Below are positions 22,814-34,589 of a DNA stretch of 64,000 bases, in pieces. The position numbers and the translations under genes were made by a program. Source of the DNA: Phalacrocorax aristotelis (lineage: Eukaryota > Chordata > Aves > Suliformes > Phalacrocoracidae). How positions within the stretch are numbered: position 1 is the first letter of the stretch; each line of letters opens with the position of its first letter. Below the pieces are notes generated by a model, which saw only the letters and a list, made by a program, of their open reading frames with translations, ran no database searches and had not been told where the DNA came from. The stretch covers positions 13,839,401 to 13,903,400 of the forward strand of contig NC_134310.1 in assembly GCF_949628215.1 (NCBI RefSeq), given 5' to 3'.

Positions 22814-25374
22814 TTGATCAGTTCCCAGAGCTATAACATTGGTACTAGTGAGACTTGGTGGGATGACTCCCGTGACTGGAGTGCTGGGATGGAGGGCTCC
22901 AGGCTGTTCAGGAGGGATAGGCAGGACAGGCAAGGTGGAGGAGTTGCACTGTATGTAAGGGAGAGGTTTGACTGTACAGCCCTTACAGTTAGTGATGGTG
23001 TGGTTGAGAGCCTCTGGGTGATGATTAGAGGGATGGAAAACAAAGGAGATGTAGTGAGTGTCTACTACTGGTTGCCCAGCCAGGATGTAAGCACTGATGA
23101 GTTATTCCATAGGCAATTAGGAGAAATTTCAGGTTTGGTAGCCCTTGTGCTTATGAGAGATTTCAACTGGGAATACTATACTGCTGTGACAAGCAAGCCT
23201 GGGAAATTCCTGAAGTTTGTGGAAGATAACTTCTTGACACAAGTACTCAGTGAGCCAACTAGGAAAGATGCCCTCCTAGACTTGTTGTTTGTGAACAGAG
23301 GACTCATGGGAGATGTGATGGTAGGCAGCTGTCTTGGCTGCAGTGATCATGAAATGGTTGAGTTTAAAATTTTCAGTGTAATGAGAAAAAAGGACAGCAG
23401 AGTTGCTACCCTGGATTTCAGGAGAGTAAACTTTAAGCTATTCAGGGAGCTACTTAGCAGAGTACCCAGGGAATCTGCTTTTGAGGGCTTAGGAGTCCAT
23501 GAGTGCTGGTCAGTTTTTAAGAACCACCTTTTAAAAGCACAGGAGCAGGCAATCCCATTGCTTGACTTTTGACACAAGTGGGGCAGAAGACCAGCTTGGC
23601 TTAGCAGGGATCTCCTCGTGGAGCTCAAGAGGAAAAAGAAATTGTACGATCTCTGGAAGCAAGGTCAGGCTTCACAGGAAGATTATAGCTATGGTTCATA
23701 TATGCAGGGAGAAGACATGAAAGGCCAAATCTCAGTTAGAGTTGAAACTGTACAGTGTTGTGTCAGACAAGAAGGGCTTTTTAAAGTATATTAATAGCAA
23801 GAGAAGGTCTAAAGAAAACATTGGATCGATACCTGTTGAAGATAGTAATCTAATAGGGATGAAGAAAAAGCAGGGGCATTCAACGTCAGGTTTTTTTTCC
23901 CCTCCATCTTTAATAATACTGATAGACCTTGGGCTGCCCAGTCCCCTGAGTCAGAGGACCATGAGTGTGAGAACAGTGACTTTCCATTTGTGGACACTGA
24001 CATGGTAAGGGACCAGCTGTATCAGCTGAATGTTCACAGGTCCATGGGGCCTGATGGGTTTCATCCCAGAGTACTGAAGGAGCTAGTGGATGTTATGGCA
24101 GGACCCTTCTCAATCATCTACCAAAGGTCTTGGGAGTCTGGGGAGGTCCCTGCTGACCGGAAGCTAGACAACGCTATTCCAATTTACAAGAAGGGCATGA
24201 GGTAAGACCTAGAAAACTAGACCTGTTAGTCTAACCTTGGTACCTGGAAAAATTATGGAGATGATCATACTGGGTGCTGCTGAAAGGCATTTAAAGAACA
24301 ATGCAATCATCAGGCACAGTCAACATGGGTTCACAAAGGGAAAGTCCCATTTGACTAATTTGATATCCTTCTATGATAAGGTCACCTGCTTAGTGGGTAA
24401 AGGGAAGACAGTGGATGTAGTTCTTCTGGATTTTAGGAAGGCTTTTGATACTGTCCCTCACAGCATCTTTCTGGACAAGCTGTCCAGCTGTGAGGTGAGC
24501 AGGTATGCAGTGCACTGGGTGAAGAATTGGCCAAATGGCAGGGCTCAAAGGGTTGTGAATGGGGCTACATCAGGCTGGCAACCATTCACCAGTGCTGTGT
24601 TCTTCATGGCTCAATTCTAAGGCCAGTCCTGTTCAATATATTTATCAATGATCTGGATGCAGAAGTTGAATGCATCATTAGCAAGTTTGCTGATGATACC
24701 AACCTGGGAGGTAGTGTTGACTCTCTTGAGGGACAAGAGGCCTTCAGAGGGATCTAGATAGGTTGGAGCACTGGGCAATTGTCAATGGCATGAAATTTAA
24801 CAAGTCCAAATGCTGGATTCTGTACCTGGGACAAAGTAATGTCAGGCACAAGTATAAATTGGGAGAGGAGTGGCTGGACAGCAGCCCTGCAGAAAGGGAT
24901 CTGGGGATGCTGGTTGACAGCAGGCTCAATATGAGTCAGCAGTGTGCCCTGGCAGCCAAGAGGGCAAACCGCATCCTGGGGTGCATCACAGTATAACCAG
25001 CCAGTCAAGAGGTGATTATCCTGCTGTATTTCGCATTGGTGCAGCATCACCTTGAGTATTGTGTGCAGTTCTGGGCCCCACAATTTAAGAAGGCTGTGAA
25101 GCTACTCAAATGCATTCAGAAGAGGGCAACAAAGCTGGTGAAAGAGCTGGAAGGCAAGTACTATGAGGAGTGGCTAAGGACTTTGGGTTTGTCTAGTTTG
25201 GAGAAAAAGAGGCTGAGGGGCAACCTCATTGCTCTCTGCAGCTTCCTGAAGAGGGGAAGTAGGGAGGTGCTGATCTCTTCTTCCTGGTATCCAGTGACAG
25301 GACATGTGGGAACAGTTCAAGGCTGCGCCAGGGGATGTTCAGACTTGACAGTAGGAAGCATTTCTTTACTGTGA
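22814..25374 (+). pseudogene. CR1 ORF2 (endonuclease and reverse transcriptase)
   Basis: The endonuclease part spans 22814-23572: TSETWWDDSRDWSAGM, FRRDRQDRQGGGVALYVRE and a SDHEMVEF end are hallmarks of the CR1 apurinic-type nuclease. RT continues in pieces: SMGPDGFHPRVLKEL (about 24040), IPGK-like VPGKIMEMI and QHGFTKGKSHLTNL (24237-24400), [11 protein letters not shown] (24430), FADDTN (24690; the catalytic FADD), and the C-terminal KRATKLVKELE (25120). At least five stops or frame changes separate them. The product would nick DNA and reverse transcribe CR1 RNA at the target; this copy cannot. Confidence 0.85.
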
Positions 25375-25555
25375 GAGGGTGATCCAAACACTGGAACAGG
25401 CTTCCTAGAGAGGTGGTTGATGCCCCAAGCCTGTCAGTGTTTAAGAAGCATTTGGACAATGTCCTTAGTAACATGCTTTAACTTTTAGTCATCCCTAAAT
25501 TGGTCAGGCAGTTGGACTAGATTGTTGTAGGTCCCTTCCAACTGAAATATTCCTA

Positions 25556-25845
25556 TACCTGAAGGGAGGGTGCAAAGAGGATGGAGCCAGGCTCTTTCCA
25601 GTGGTGCTCAGTGACAGAGGCAATGGGCACAAACTAAAACATGAGAGGTTCCCTCTGAACATCAGGAGGGAACTGTGAGGGTGACTGAGCACTGGCACAG
25701 GTTGCCCAGGGAAGTTGTGGGGTCTCCATCCTTAGAGATGTTTAAAAACTGTCTGGACATGGTCCTGGGCAACCGGAGGGTTGGACCAGATGATCTCTAG
25801 AGGTCCCTTCCAACCTCAGCTACTCTGTGATTCTGCTGTCAGACA
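25556..25845 (+). repeat. 5'-truncated CR1 3' end
   Basis: Begins in the ORF2 C terminus (gaggttccctctgaacatcagg) and ends gatgatctctagaggtccc...ctctgtgattctg, a typical CR1 3' UTR. It abuts the preceding CR1 tail head to tail. Confidence 0.82.
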
Positions 25846-26635
25846 AAGGGTTAATTTCCTCTCCCCTTTTCTGCTGCTTTTCAGCAGTCCATGTAGTTCC
25901 CCATCCTGGAGCTTCCACTCCCCTCAAGCATGCTGGCACTTTGCACAGGCAGGCTCATACCTTCAGTGGCACTCCTTCCCCATTACCCTGAAATCAACAG
26001 CACAGGGAGAGCTACTTCAGAGCTGCATTTAGCAAAGATTCTCCAGAGCTGTGACCTCTTATTCCTATGACTTATTCTCAGACATCAACTCAAATGTTAT
26101 ACCCAAACAAGGGAAATGCACATGAGAATGGGCAGGTGCCCACAATGCTGGCTGAAATCAATAGCAAAGTTATGGAATTCAGTAGGAACAGGGCAGAAAC
26201 TTGAGCATTGATGAAATAACTTATCACTGATATCAATTTAGAAAAATGGACTATGAATAGGTAACAACAGAGTTTAGGGTATGATGTGACATTCTCACCA
26301 AGCTCAATGTGCAAAGTCAAAATACAGTTCGCTTTCACATTCTTTATTAAAATTCTAGATGCTGTTGATACCTGGGGTGGGTAAATTCCTATGAACAAAG
26401 TCTCAAACTATGTAGTTAACAACTCTTAGTGGTCTTTTTAGGCAACTTCATTTACAACCAATGCATGGATTCTGAGTGGCATTCCTGAGCTCTGCTCCTG
26501 GTTCTGTTACAAATCTCAGGTGTGGCCTAGGGCAGGTAACTCAAATCAACAATTTTAGTTTCCCAGCCATTAACAGAAATGTTAGTTCTTTAGTATAATA
26601 AGACCAAAATGAAGGGGGACTTGAAAATACTGCAA
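25846..26635. other. unassigned sequence
   Basis: No gene or repeat recognised. Confidence 0.45.
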
Positions 26636-27867
26636 GGAATAGCATCCTGGCTTGTATCAGAAATGACGTGGCCAGCAGGACTAGGCAAGTTTTTGTCCCT
26701 TTGTACTCGGCACTGGTGAGACTGCACCTCAAATACGGTGTTCAGTTTTGGGCCCCTCACTACAAGAAAAACATTGAGGTGCTGGAGTGTGTGAAAAGAA
26801 GAGCAGCAAAGCTGATGAAGGGTCTAGAGGACAAGTCTTATGAGGAGCAGCTGAGGGAACTGGGGTTGTTTAGCCTGGAGAAAAGGAGGCTGAGGGGAGA
26901 CCTTATCGCTCTCTACAACTACCTGAATGGAGGTTGTAGTGAGGTGGTGTCATGGTTTTAGCTGGGATAGAGTTAATTTTCTTCACTCTAGCTGGTATAG
27001 TGCTGTGCTTTGAAATTAGAAAAGAAAAAACAAACAAAAAAAAACCTGTTGAGATAACACACAGATGTTTAGGCTGTTGCTGGGTAGCGCTTATACTAGT
27101 CAAGGACATGTCTAGCCTCCCATGCTCTGCCGGGTGCACAAGAAGCCGGGAGGGGAGGGGGCACAGCTAAGAGAGCGGATTCAAACTGACCAAAGGGATA
27201 TTCCATATCATGTAACGTCATGCCCAGTATGCTACCTGGGAGGGGCTGGCCGGGGGAGGTGGGGCAATCGCGGCTCGGGGACGGGCAGCGTCGGTCGGCG
27301 GGTGGTGAGCGGTTGTATCATTTGTGTTTCCGTGGTTTTTTTTTTCCTGTTTTCCCTTTCCCTTCCTTTTCCCTTTTATTATATTAACATTATTGTCATT
27401 ATTATCATAATCATTTATCATTATCATTTTATTGTAATCATTAAGCTGTGCTTATCTCAACCCACAAGTTCTTTTGCTCGTCTGATTCTCTTCCCCATCC
27501 CACAGAGGTGGGGGGGTGAGCGAGCGGCTGCATGGTGTTCAGTTGCCAGCTGAGGCTGAACCACGACAGGTGGGTGTGAGTATCTCTTCCCTAGTAACAA
27601 GTGATAGGACAAGAGGAAATGGCTTCAAGCAGCATCAGGGGAGGTTTAGATTGGATATTAGGAAAAATGTCTTCACTGAAAGGGTTGTGAAGCATTGGAA
27701 CAGGCTGCCCAGGGAAGTGATGGAGTCACCATCCCTGGAGGTATTTAAAAGACACATAGATATGGTGCTTAGGGACATGGTTTAGTGGTGGACTTGGCAG
27801 TATTAGGTTTATGGCTGGGCTTGATGATTTTAAGGGTCTCTTCCAACCTAAATAATTCAATTAATAC
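26636..27867 (+). repeat. 5'-truncated CR1 with LTR insertion
   Basis: The left part (26636-26947) encodes the RT C terminus ([39 protein letters not shown]). After a solo LTR it resumes at 27569 and ends in a CR1 3' UTR near 27867 (ggcttgatgattttaagggtctcttccaacct). Confidence 0.85.
26948..27568 (+). repeat. solo ERVL LTR (tgtcatgg type)
   Basis: 621 bp, tgtcatggttttagctggg to gaaccacgaca, with perfect 5-bp duplication GGTGG (26943-26947 and 27569-27573). No internal sequence. Confidence 0.92.
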
Positions 27868-27929
27868 AACTTGTTGCTCCGTTGATATTAAAGGCAGTTT
27901 TAGGACATATTCATCTGCAACTAAGTACA

Positions 27930-29881
27930 TTATGCTCTGGTAGACTGGAATGTCTACTCAAATCCAAAAGAGTAGCATACCAGAGATGGAGAAGTGGAGG
28001 ATTATCTGTTGAGAGATACAAGGGCATTGCCAGAGTGTGCAGAGATGCAGTTAGAAAAGCAAAAGCCCAGCTCGAATTGAAACTGGCTGTAGATGTCAAA
28101 AATAACAAGAAAGGGTTCTTCAGGTACATCAACCATAAGCAGAAAAAGAAGGAAAACATAGGCCCACTGTTAAACAGAAAAGGAGAGTCAATCACCAGCG
28201 ATGCAGAAAAGGCAGAGGTCCTCAACACTTTCTTCACCTCTGTCTTTACCAGCATTGTTGGGTCCCAGGCTTTGGGAATGAAATTGCCGGTTGATCCAAA
28301 CACCGACCCACCATCAGTGAAGGAAGAGTTAGTATATGAATTACTACAGGAGCTTGACCCCTACAAATCAATGGGCCCTGACGCCATCCACCTGAGGTTA
28401 TTGAGAGAGCTGGCTGACATCATTGCAAGGCCACTCTCCATAATCTTCGAGAAGTCATGGAGAATGGGGGATGTCCCAGAGGACTGGAGGAAGGCAAATG
28501 TTACCCCTATCTACAAGAAAGGCTTGAGGGAGGATCCAGGTAAGTCTAGGCCGTAACACATTAATTTCTCCAGGAGGAGACTGTGGGGGACTGTATCAAA
28601 GGCCTTGGTGAAGTCCAGGTAGACAATGTCTACCACCTGCCCCATGTCAACCAGGCAAGTCACTTTGTCATAGAAGGCCACCAGGTTTGTCAAGCACAAT
28701 CTGCCTTTAGTGAAGCCATGTTGGCTTTTCCCAATCACGTGCTTCATTTGACTTGTGATGGCCCTCAGGAGGATTTGTTCCATAATTTTCCCAGGGATTG
28801 AAGTAAGGCTGATGGGCCTATAGTTACCTGGATCCTCCCTCGAGCCTTTCTTGTAGACAGGCTGCACCCGAAGGGTGGTGGTAAATAGCTCCTTTTCCAA
28901 GTGGCAACCTGTCACTAGTGGAGTCCCCCAGGGATCGATATTGGGCCCAATGTTATTCAATATCTTTATAAGTGATCTGGATAACGGCATCAAGTGTAGC
29001 CTGATGAAGTTTGCTGATGACACCAAATTGAGTGGGGAAGTAGACACTCCAGAAGGGAGAGCTGCTCTGCAGGGAGATCTGGATAGGCTGGAAGAGTGGG
29101 CCAACAAGAACCTTATGAGGTTCAACAAGGACAAATGTAAGGTCTTGCACCTGGGAAAACATAATCCAGGAGTGCAGCACAGACTGGGATCCACCTGGCT
29201 GGAGAGCAGCTCTGTGCAAAGGGACCTGGGGGTCCCGGTGGACAGGAAGCTCAACATGAGCGGATAGTGTGCTGCTGCAGCCAAGAAGTCCAACAGGATG
29301 CTGGGTTGCCTCAAAAAGGGCATCACCAGCAGAGAGAAATAAGTCCTTATCCCACTCTACTCAGCGCTTGTCAGGCCACACCTGGAGTACTGTGTACAGT
29401 TCTGGTCCCCGCTATACAAAAAGGATGTGGACAGGCTGGAAGGGGTCCAGAGACGGGCCACCAAGATGATCAGAGGACTGGGAAGCCTGCCATATGAGGA
29501 CAGACTGGGAGAACTGGGAACAAGCCTTGAGAAAAGGAGGCTTAGAGGGGATCTCATCACCATGTACCAGTACTTAAGGGGTAGCTACAAAGAAGATGGA
29601 GACTCCCTTTTTACAAGGAGTCACATGGAGAGGACAAGGGGGAATGGATAAAAGTTGCTCTTGGGGAGATTCCGATTGGACACCAGAGGAAAATTGTTCA
29701 CAGTGAGAACAGTTAACCATTGGAATAAACTCCCCAGGGAAGTGGTTGACTCGGCCACGTTGGACACCTTCAAGAGTCGTCTGGACAGAGTGCTGGGCCA
29801 TCTTGTCTAGACTGTGCTCTTCCTAGAAAGGTTGGACTAGATGATCCCTGAGGTCCCTTCCAACCTGTGATTCTGTGATCC
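27930..29881 (+). mobile_element. CR1 ORF2 fragment with an inverted block
   Basis: RT N-terminal sequence (KKGFFRYINHKQKKKENIG, MGPDAIHLRLLRELADI) runs to about 28552. The block 28552-28865 is on the opposite strand. RT then resumes on plus at 28870 with [20 protein letters not shown] and FADDTKLSG, ends with C-terminal RT blocks, and finishes in a CR1 3' UTR at 29881 (gatgatccctgaggtccc...tgattctgtgatc). The 3' end is intact in form; coding is broken by stops. Confidence 0.83.
28552..28865 (-). repeat. inverted CR1 RT segment
   Basis: On the minus strand it reads [20 protein letters not shown], then [15 protein letters not shown] and [19 protein letters not shown]: exactly the RT section missing between the flanking plus-strand blocks. 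Its first about 40 bases duplicate the end of the left block ([11 protein letters not shown]). Confidence 0.82.
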
Positions 29882-30384
29882 AGAACTGCAGCCTAAGCAG
29901 CAAAGGCTGCACAGTTGGGTGATGAAGCATAGTCTTCATTTTGCTCATACTGAGCCTGTCTCCAACGTGGTCCTCAAAGACAGCTATCAGCAGAGCAGCA
30001 TGGAACCATCAAACATACGGCACATGCAGGATATGAGCCACAACTTGGTTTGTGAACTTTGACAACTAGTGGGGAAAAATATTACCTAGAGAAATTTGAT
30101 TACCAGGGCCAACACAGGCTCTCTCTGGTAACTGGAAAACCATAGTTTGTCAACTAGGTTGGTGATCTCAGTTCAGTTCTTGATGGATGACTGAATGTCC
30201 ATATTGCCACGACTACAATGACCCATGGACCGGATCAGCAGGGAGAAGCAAAAGGCTCAAACAGTTTCTCTAAACTTAGGCATTTTAGCTGTGAAGCCAT
30301 CACTTCTGAATAAACTAAGTGTTCTCTAATCGCAAAAGCATTTTCAGGTCTGGATGGTGCTCTTAGTCATATGATTTAGTTTTA

Positions 30385-30470
30385 GGCAGTCCTGCAAGGA
30401 GCAGGGAGTTGGACTTGATGATCCTTATGGGTCCCTTTCAACTTGAGATATTCTATGAGTATTATGAGCC
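30385..30470 (+). repeat. CR1 3' tail fragment
   Basis: gttggacttgatgatcctta, followed by gggtccctttcaact and a tattctatgag-like end, match the CR1 3' UTR. Confidence 0.65.
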
Positions 30471-31149
30471 AAAATAAAATGTTAGAGTGTTTTGTCATTC
30501 AGCATCACAATCCTTGCACCAACTGTGCTTCATGTTTCTAGTGTTTTTAGATCACTTACTACAAACTAGATGGGGAAACAGCAAACAAACATCAGGTAAC
30601 TCTCCAAGGAGAAGAAAAGGTATATATGAGTGTTGGTTGGTAACTGGGTGCCAGAGAAATGCTTTACTAGGCAGGGAGCATACTGCTTGGATTATATTAC
30701 CAATTCTTGAAGGATTTATAATGTGCTATTGAAAACAGGGATTTAAACTAAAATCTTGCAGAGACTTAAAACCTACATGTTTAGCTTTACACCTCATAGG
30801 TAGTTTCACTGATCTCAGTGAAACTATTCATGGTGGAAAGCTAAGAAGATGTGTAAATCTCTGCAGGATTAAACATTTTGCTTGATTATCTTCCCAGGGA
30901 CTGGAAACAGGGATTGGCAACTATCAGATATATAGGCTAAAAAAAGCAGCTTGTGTTTTTGAATATTGGCCTAATTGAAAAACCAGCATTAAAAACTGTT
31001 GAACAATCCTGGCCTTTTTTCTAAACGCAGCGGGTGCTGTGTGGCTCCAAACTCTTCCCTGCAGCCCCCCCAAACAATTGAAAATTGCTCACCTATAGCA
31101 CGTTGTGACTTTCAAAATAAGTATTTTAACAGCTTTAGAAAAGAAAAAA

Positions 31150-32050
31150 AAAAGTATTTAAGCCCTCTGCCTGGGTTGGGAGGGAGCTGCACTACCTCTT
31201 CTTCCCCCGCAGAAGGACCCGGTAGCTGCATAGACGCGGCTCTTCATAAGACGCTTAACGGGTCTAGGGGCCCTGGAGGCAGCGCGGGGGTGCTGGGGAG
31301 GGGCCGCGGGAGCGGCCGGGACAGCGCCTTCGGCGCGGCGGTGTGAGGGGATAGCGCCGGTGCCGTCGCGGGTTGCGCAGCGCAGGGGCGTCGGCCTCGC
31401 AGCCCAGGCGGCCGGCAGTGCAGAGGGGTGGGGGGGGGGACTGGAGTGAGGAAGGAAAGGGATGGGCTGCGTCCCCAGGTAGCATTCACGTCTCGCAGAG
31501 CGGCGTGACTTACTGCCAGGACTCGGACAAGACCACTTCTCCCCACCAGACCACCACCATTTCACAGTGCTCCGCCACCCTGCACGGTCTTTTCATCAAG
31601 ACAGACATTGCCGACTCCGTCCCCGCCCTCCTCGCTTACCAGAGCTGGCGCCGACCGCCGCCGCAAGGAGCGCAGGAAACCCGGCTGCTACGTCATCGAG
31701 GCGGAGACCCAGACCAGCAACACCAGTGTCAAAGTAAACCGCAGCCGCTTCGGAGGGGGTCCCCAGTGGGCTTAGGGGGCCATGCCTCTCCCCCATTCCC
31801 CGCCGACCACGGCAGAAGAAGGACGGAGCCACTACATCCCCTACCTCAACTGGTGAGGAAGGTTCTTTGACACGCGAGATGTAGCTGCGAGGAGCGGTTA
31901 CCCTGGTACCCACTGACTCACCGCAGCTGCAGTGCCCGGGCTGGGCTGGCACTGCTGCGGGGGCGGGCCGCGCCGGGGCATGGTTCATCTGGATCCTCCC
32001 CGGGGGTGAGTGCTGACTGCTGGGCCTCTCAGGCTCCCCCTGCCCCACGT
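31150..32050. other. GC-rich, CpG-rich stretch
   Basis: Abrupt change from AT-rich flanks to sequence dense in CG dinucleotides (for example 31250-31400 and 31600-31760). Frames on both strands are open for 100-165 codons, which GC richness alone can produce. None resembles a family I know. It could be a CpG island, a promoter/first-exon relic or a GC-rich repeat. Confidence 0.5.
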
Positions 32051-32930
32051 TTGCAGCCCTTGAGGTGGTATCAGTGTGCCCCTGTACTGAGATAGCTCCT
32101 GGAGTTATAGCTGAGAGGGAAAGGGTTTATAGTTGATGACAGGGAGTGGGGGTGTGGGAGAGGTGTTAATATGCCGGAATAAAATTTCCCTCATCTGTTT
32201 GCAGATATCTATTAACTGAAACGGCTGATATACATGTAGATCTTTTTTGGCCTCTAAAAGGCTTAGGGATCATCCATACAGTTCAAAGAGTTCAGTAATG
32301 AATAATCTTCAAAGGGAATCCTTTTCATGGGTTCCACCAGATTTATACAAGAGGTTATTTTTAGATCAGGGATTTCCCCCCTACCCCTTAGAGCTATAAC
32401 ACATCTGTGGCCTCACCTTAGATTTGAAAAATCTGTTGTGTTGAAAGTAACTCCTTTAAGGCCATTCTTTCATGTTTGCTTTATTGTTATTTTTCATTTG
32501 ATAGCAAACAGTCTGTAGACAGCTTAAAATTAAAAAGAGCTCTGTATTTCTATAGCTTGCATGTAAAGTCTTATCAGAGAACCCTGTTTTCCTGCATGGT
32601 TAATGCAGATGGTTGCCTGTGAGAGGATGGCACTTAGTTACCATGCTCATGTTTATTCTCTGGTGGCAATGCATGATGCAGTTTAACTATACAAGTTTGA
32701 GATATGTGTATGTTTACAGCTTGGTGTTCTATGATACATGTATAGTTTTTGGCATATAGCATGTTAAATAGCAAGTGAGTAAATAATGTCTTCAACATAC
32801 CCTTGTTTTATTTGGGAACTCATGTAGTATAGCTGCACAGGATCCACTGGAACAAAATGAAGGAAAACTGAAGCACCTTTATCACAGTTGCAAGCTGTTT
32901 CAGTTTGTGTTACTGATGTTGTAAAATGGA

Positions 32931-34502
32931 TAGTAGAGATATATGATCATCTTTGAGTTTGGGCTGGAGAGCTAATCCCAGCTTCCCTCACCTTCCCAGC
33001 TGCCCTTACACAACAGATATGGGGCTCTGGAACTTGAGGGTCAGGCAAATGAGGATGTAGGTGAAGGTCTATCCGTGGGGTTGCCTAAGGAGAGTCGGTC
33101 AGCCCCATGTATTATGACCCATGCATTATGACTGCCTCTGTTAAGAAGAAAAGGAGGGTAATTGTTGTAGGCAACTCCTTTCTGAGGGGGACAGAGGGCC
33201 CAATATACCAACCAGACCCATCCCACAGGGAAGCCTGCTGCCTCTCTGGGGCCCAGGTTAAAGATGTTGCTAGGAAACTCCCTGGTCTGGTACGGCCCTC
33301 TGGTGATGAGGTTGTGGAGAGAAGCCTCAAAAGGGACTTCAGGGCACTGAGGTGACTAGTCAAAGGATTGGGAGCACAGGTAGTGTTTTCCTCAATTTTG
33401 TCAGTGGCAGGGAAAAACAATACTGAAAGGAACAGGAAAACTCATCTGATTAACATGTGGCTCAGAGACTGGTTCCATCAATGGAATTTTGGGGTTTTTT
33501 ATCATGGGAAGGTTTACATGGCACCGGGCCTGCTGGAAGCAGATGGAATTCACCTATCTCAGAGGGGGAAAAGGATTCTTGCATGAGTTGGCAGGGCTTG
33601 TCGAGGGGGCTTTAAACAAAATTTGAAGGGGGAAGGGGATATAGCCAGGCCCACTAGCGAGGAGCCTAGGGGTGGTGTGCCAGGATTGGGGGTGAAACTG
33701 ATAGCCCAGTTCAAGTGCATCTACACCAGTGCACACAGAATGGGCGACAAACAGGAGGAGCTGGAAGCCATTGTGCAGTGGGATAGCTATGACTTAGTCA
33801 CCATCACAGAGACATGGTGGGATGACTCTTACAACTGGAGTGCTGCAATGGATGGCTATAAGCTCTTCAGAAGGGATAGGCAAGGAAGGAGAGGCGGTGG
33901 GGTGGCCCTGTAGGTTAGGGAGTGCTTTGACTGCATAGAGCTTAGCGATTGTGATGATAAGGTTGAGTGCTTATGGGTAAGGATGAGGGGGAAGGCCAAC
34001 AAGGCAGATATACTGCTAGGAGTCTGTTATAGACCACCCAACCAGGATGAAGAGGTAGATGAAGTGTTCTACAAGCAGCTGGGGAAATCTCATGATTGGT
34101 TGCCCTTGTTCTTGTGGGGGACTTCAATTTACCAGATGTCTGCTGGAAATACCACACAGAAGAAACAGTCTAGGAGGTTCCTGGAGTGTGTGGAACATAA
34201 CTTCCTGACACAGCTGGTAAGTGAGCCTACTGGGGAGGTGCCTTGCTTGACATGCTGTTCACAAACAGAGGAGGACTGGTGGGAGATGTGGCGGTCGGAG
34301 GCAGTCTTGGGCTTAGCGACCATGATATGATTGAGTTCTCAATTCTTGGTAAAGTAAGCAGAACCACTACCGTGGACTTCTGGAGGGCAGACTTTAGTCT
34401 GTTTGGGGCACTGGTTGGGAGAGTCCTTTGGCAGGAAGTCCTGCAGGGCAAAGGAGTCCAGGAAGGCTGGATTTTCTTCAAGAAGGAAGTCTTGAAGGTG
34501 CA
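32931..34502 (+). mobile_element. CR1 fragment: ORF1 end and endonuclease
   Basis: ORF1 C-terminal esterase-like part at 33125-33355 (VIVVGNSFLRGTEGPIYQPD, PSHREACCLSGAQVKDVARK). Endonuclease follows from 33745: TITETWWDDSYNWSAAMDGY, FRRDRQGRRGGGVAL, then in shifted frames GVCYRPPNQDEEVDE and a SDHDMIEF end at 34315-34335. It stops at 34502, where an ERVL LTR begins. Several stops interrupt the frames. Confidence 0.82.
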
Positions 34503-34589
34503 TGTGGTGGTTTTGGCTGACAAGGGGTTAATTCTACTCACCGTGGGGGGTCGGCTACCTCTCCAGCTTCCCAGCTCTGCCTGGGAGTT
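34503..34589 (+). repeat. ERVL LTR, first 87 bases only
   Basis: tgtggtggttttggctgac through ctccagcttccc matches the 5' end of tgtgctgg-type LTRs, then joins directly to internal protease-region sequence. The rest of the LTR, primer site and gag are deleted. Confidence 0.75.

Larger units (their letters stand above)
21680..25555 (+). mobile_element. CR1 LINE, nearly full ORF2, decayed
   Basis: Reads from the C-terminal part of ORF1 (esterase-like domain; GTNDVA near 21830) through endonuclease and reverse transcriptase to a CR1 3' tail near 25555 (gtcccttccaact). A solo LTR at 22301-22756 interrupts it. CR1 is the main non-LTR retrotransposon of birds and reptiles; 3' ends carry a short repeated octamer rather than poly-A. 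Stops and frameshifts make it inactive. 5' boundary approximate. Confidence 0.85.
29882..32930. other. mostly unassigned sequence
   Basis: No gene recognised. It holds a short CR1 tail (30385-30470) and a GC-rich stretch (31150-32050), listed separately. The rest is AT-rich with random short frames. Confidence 0.5.

Noticed and set aside
28511..29326. 271-codon minus-strand frame as one gene
   Set aside because: Only 28552-28865 is sense CR1 RT; the rest is antisense of plus-strand RT.
31158..31870. proline/arginine-rich proteins on both strands
   Set aside because: Open frames are expected in GC-rich DNA; no domain, and both strands are equally open.
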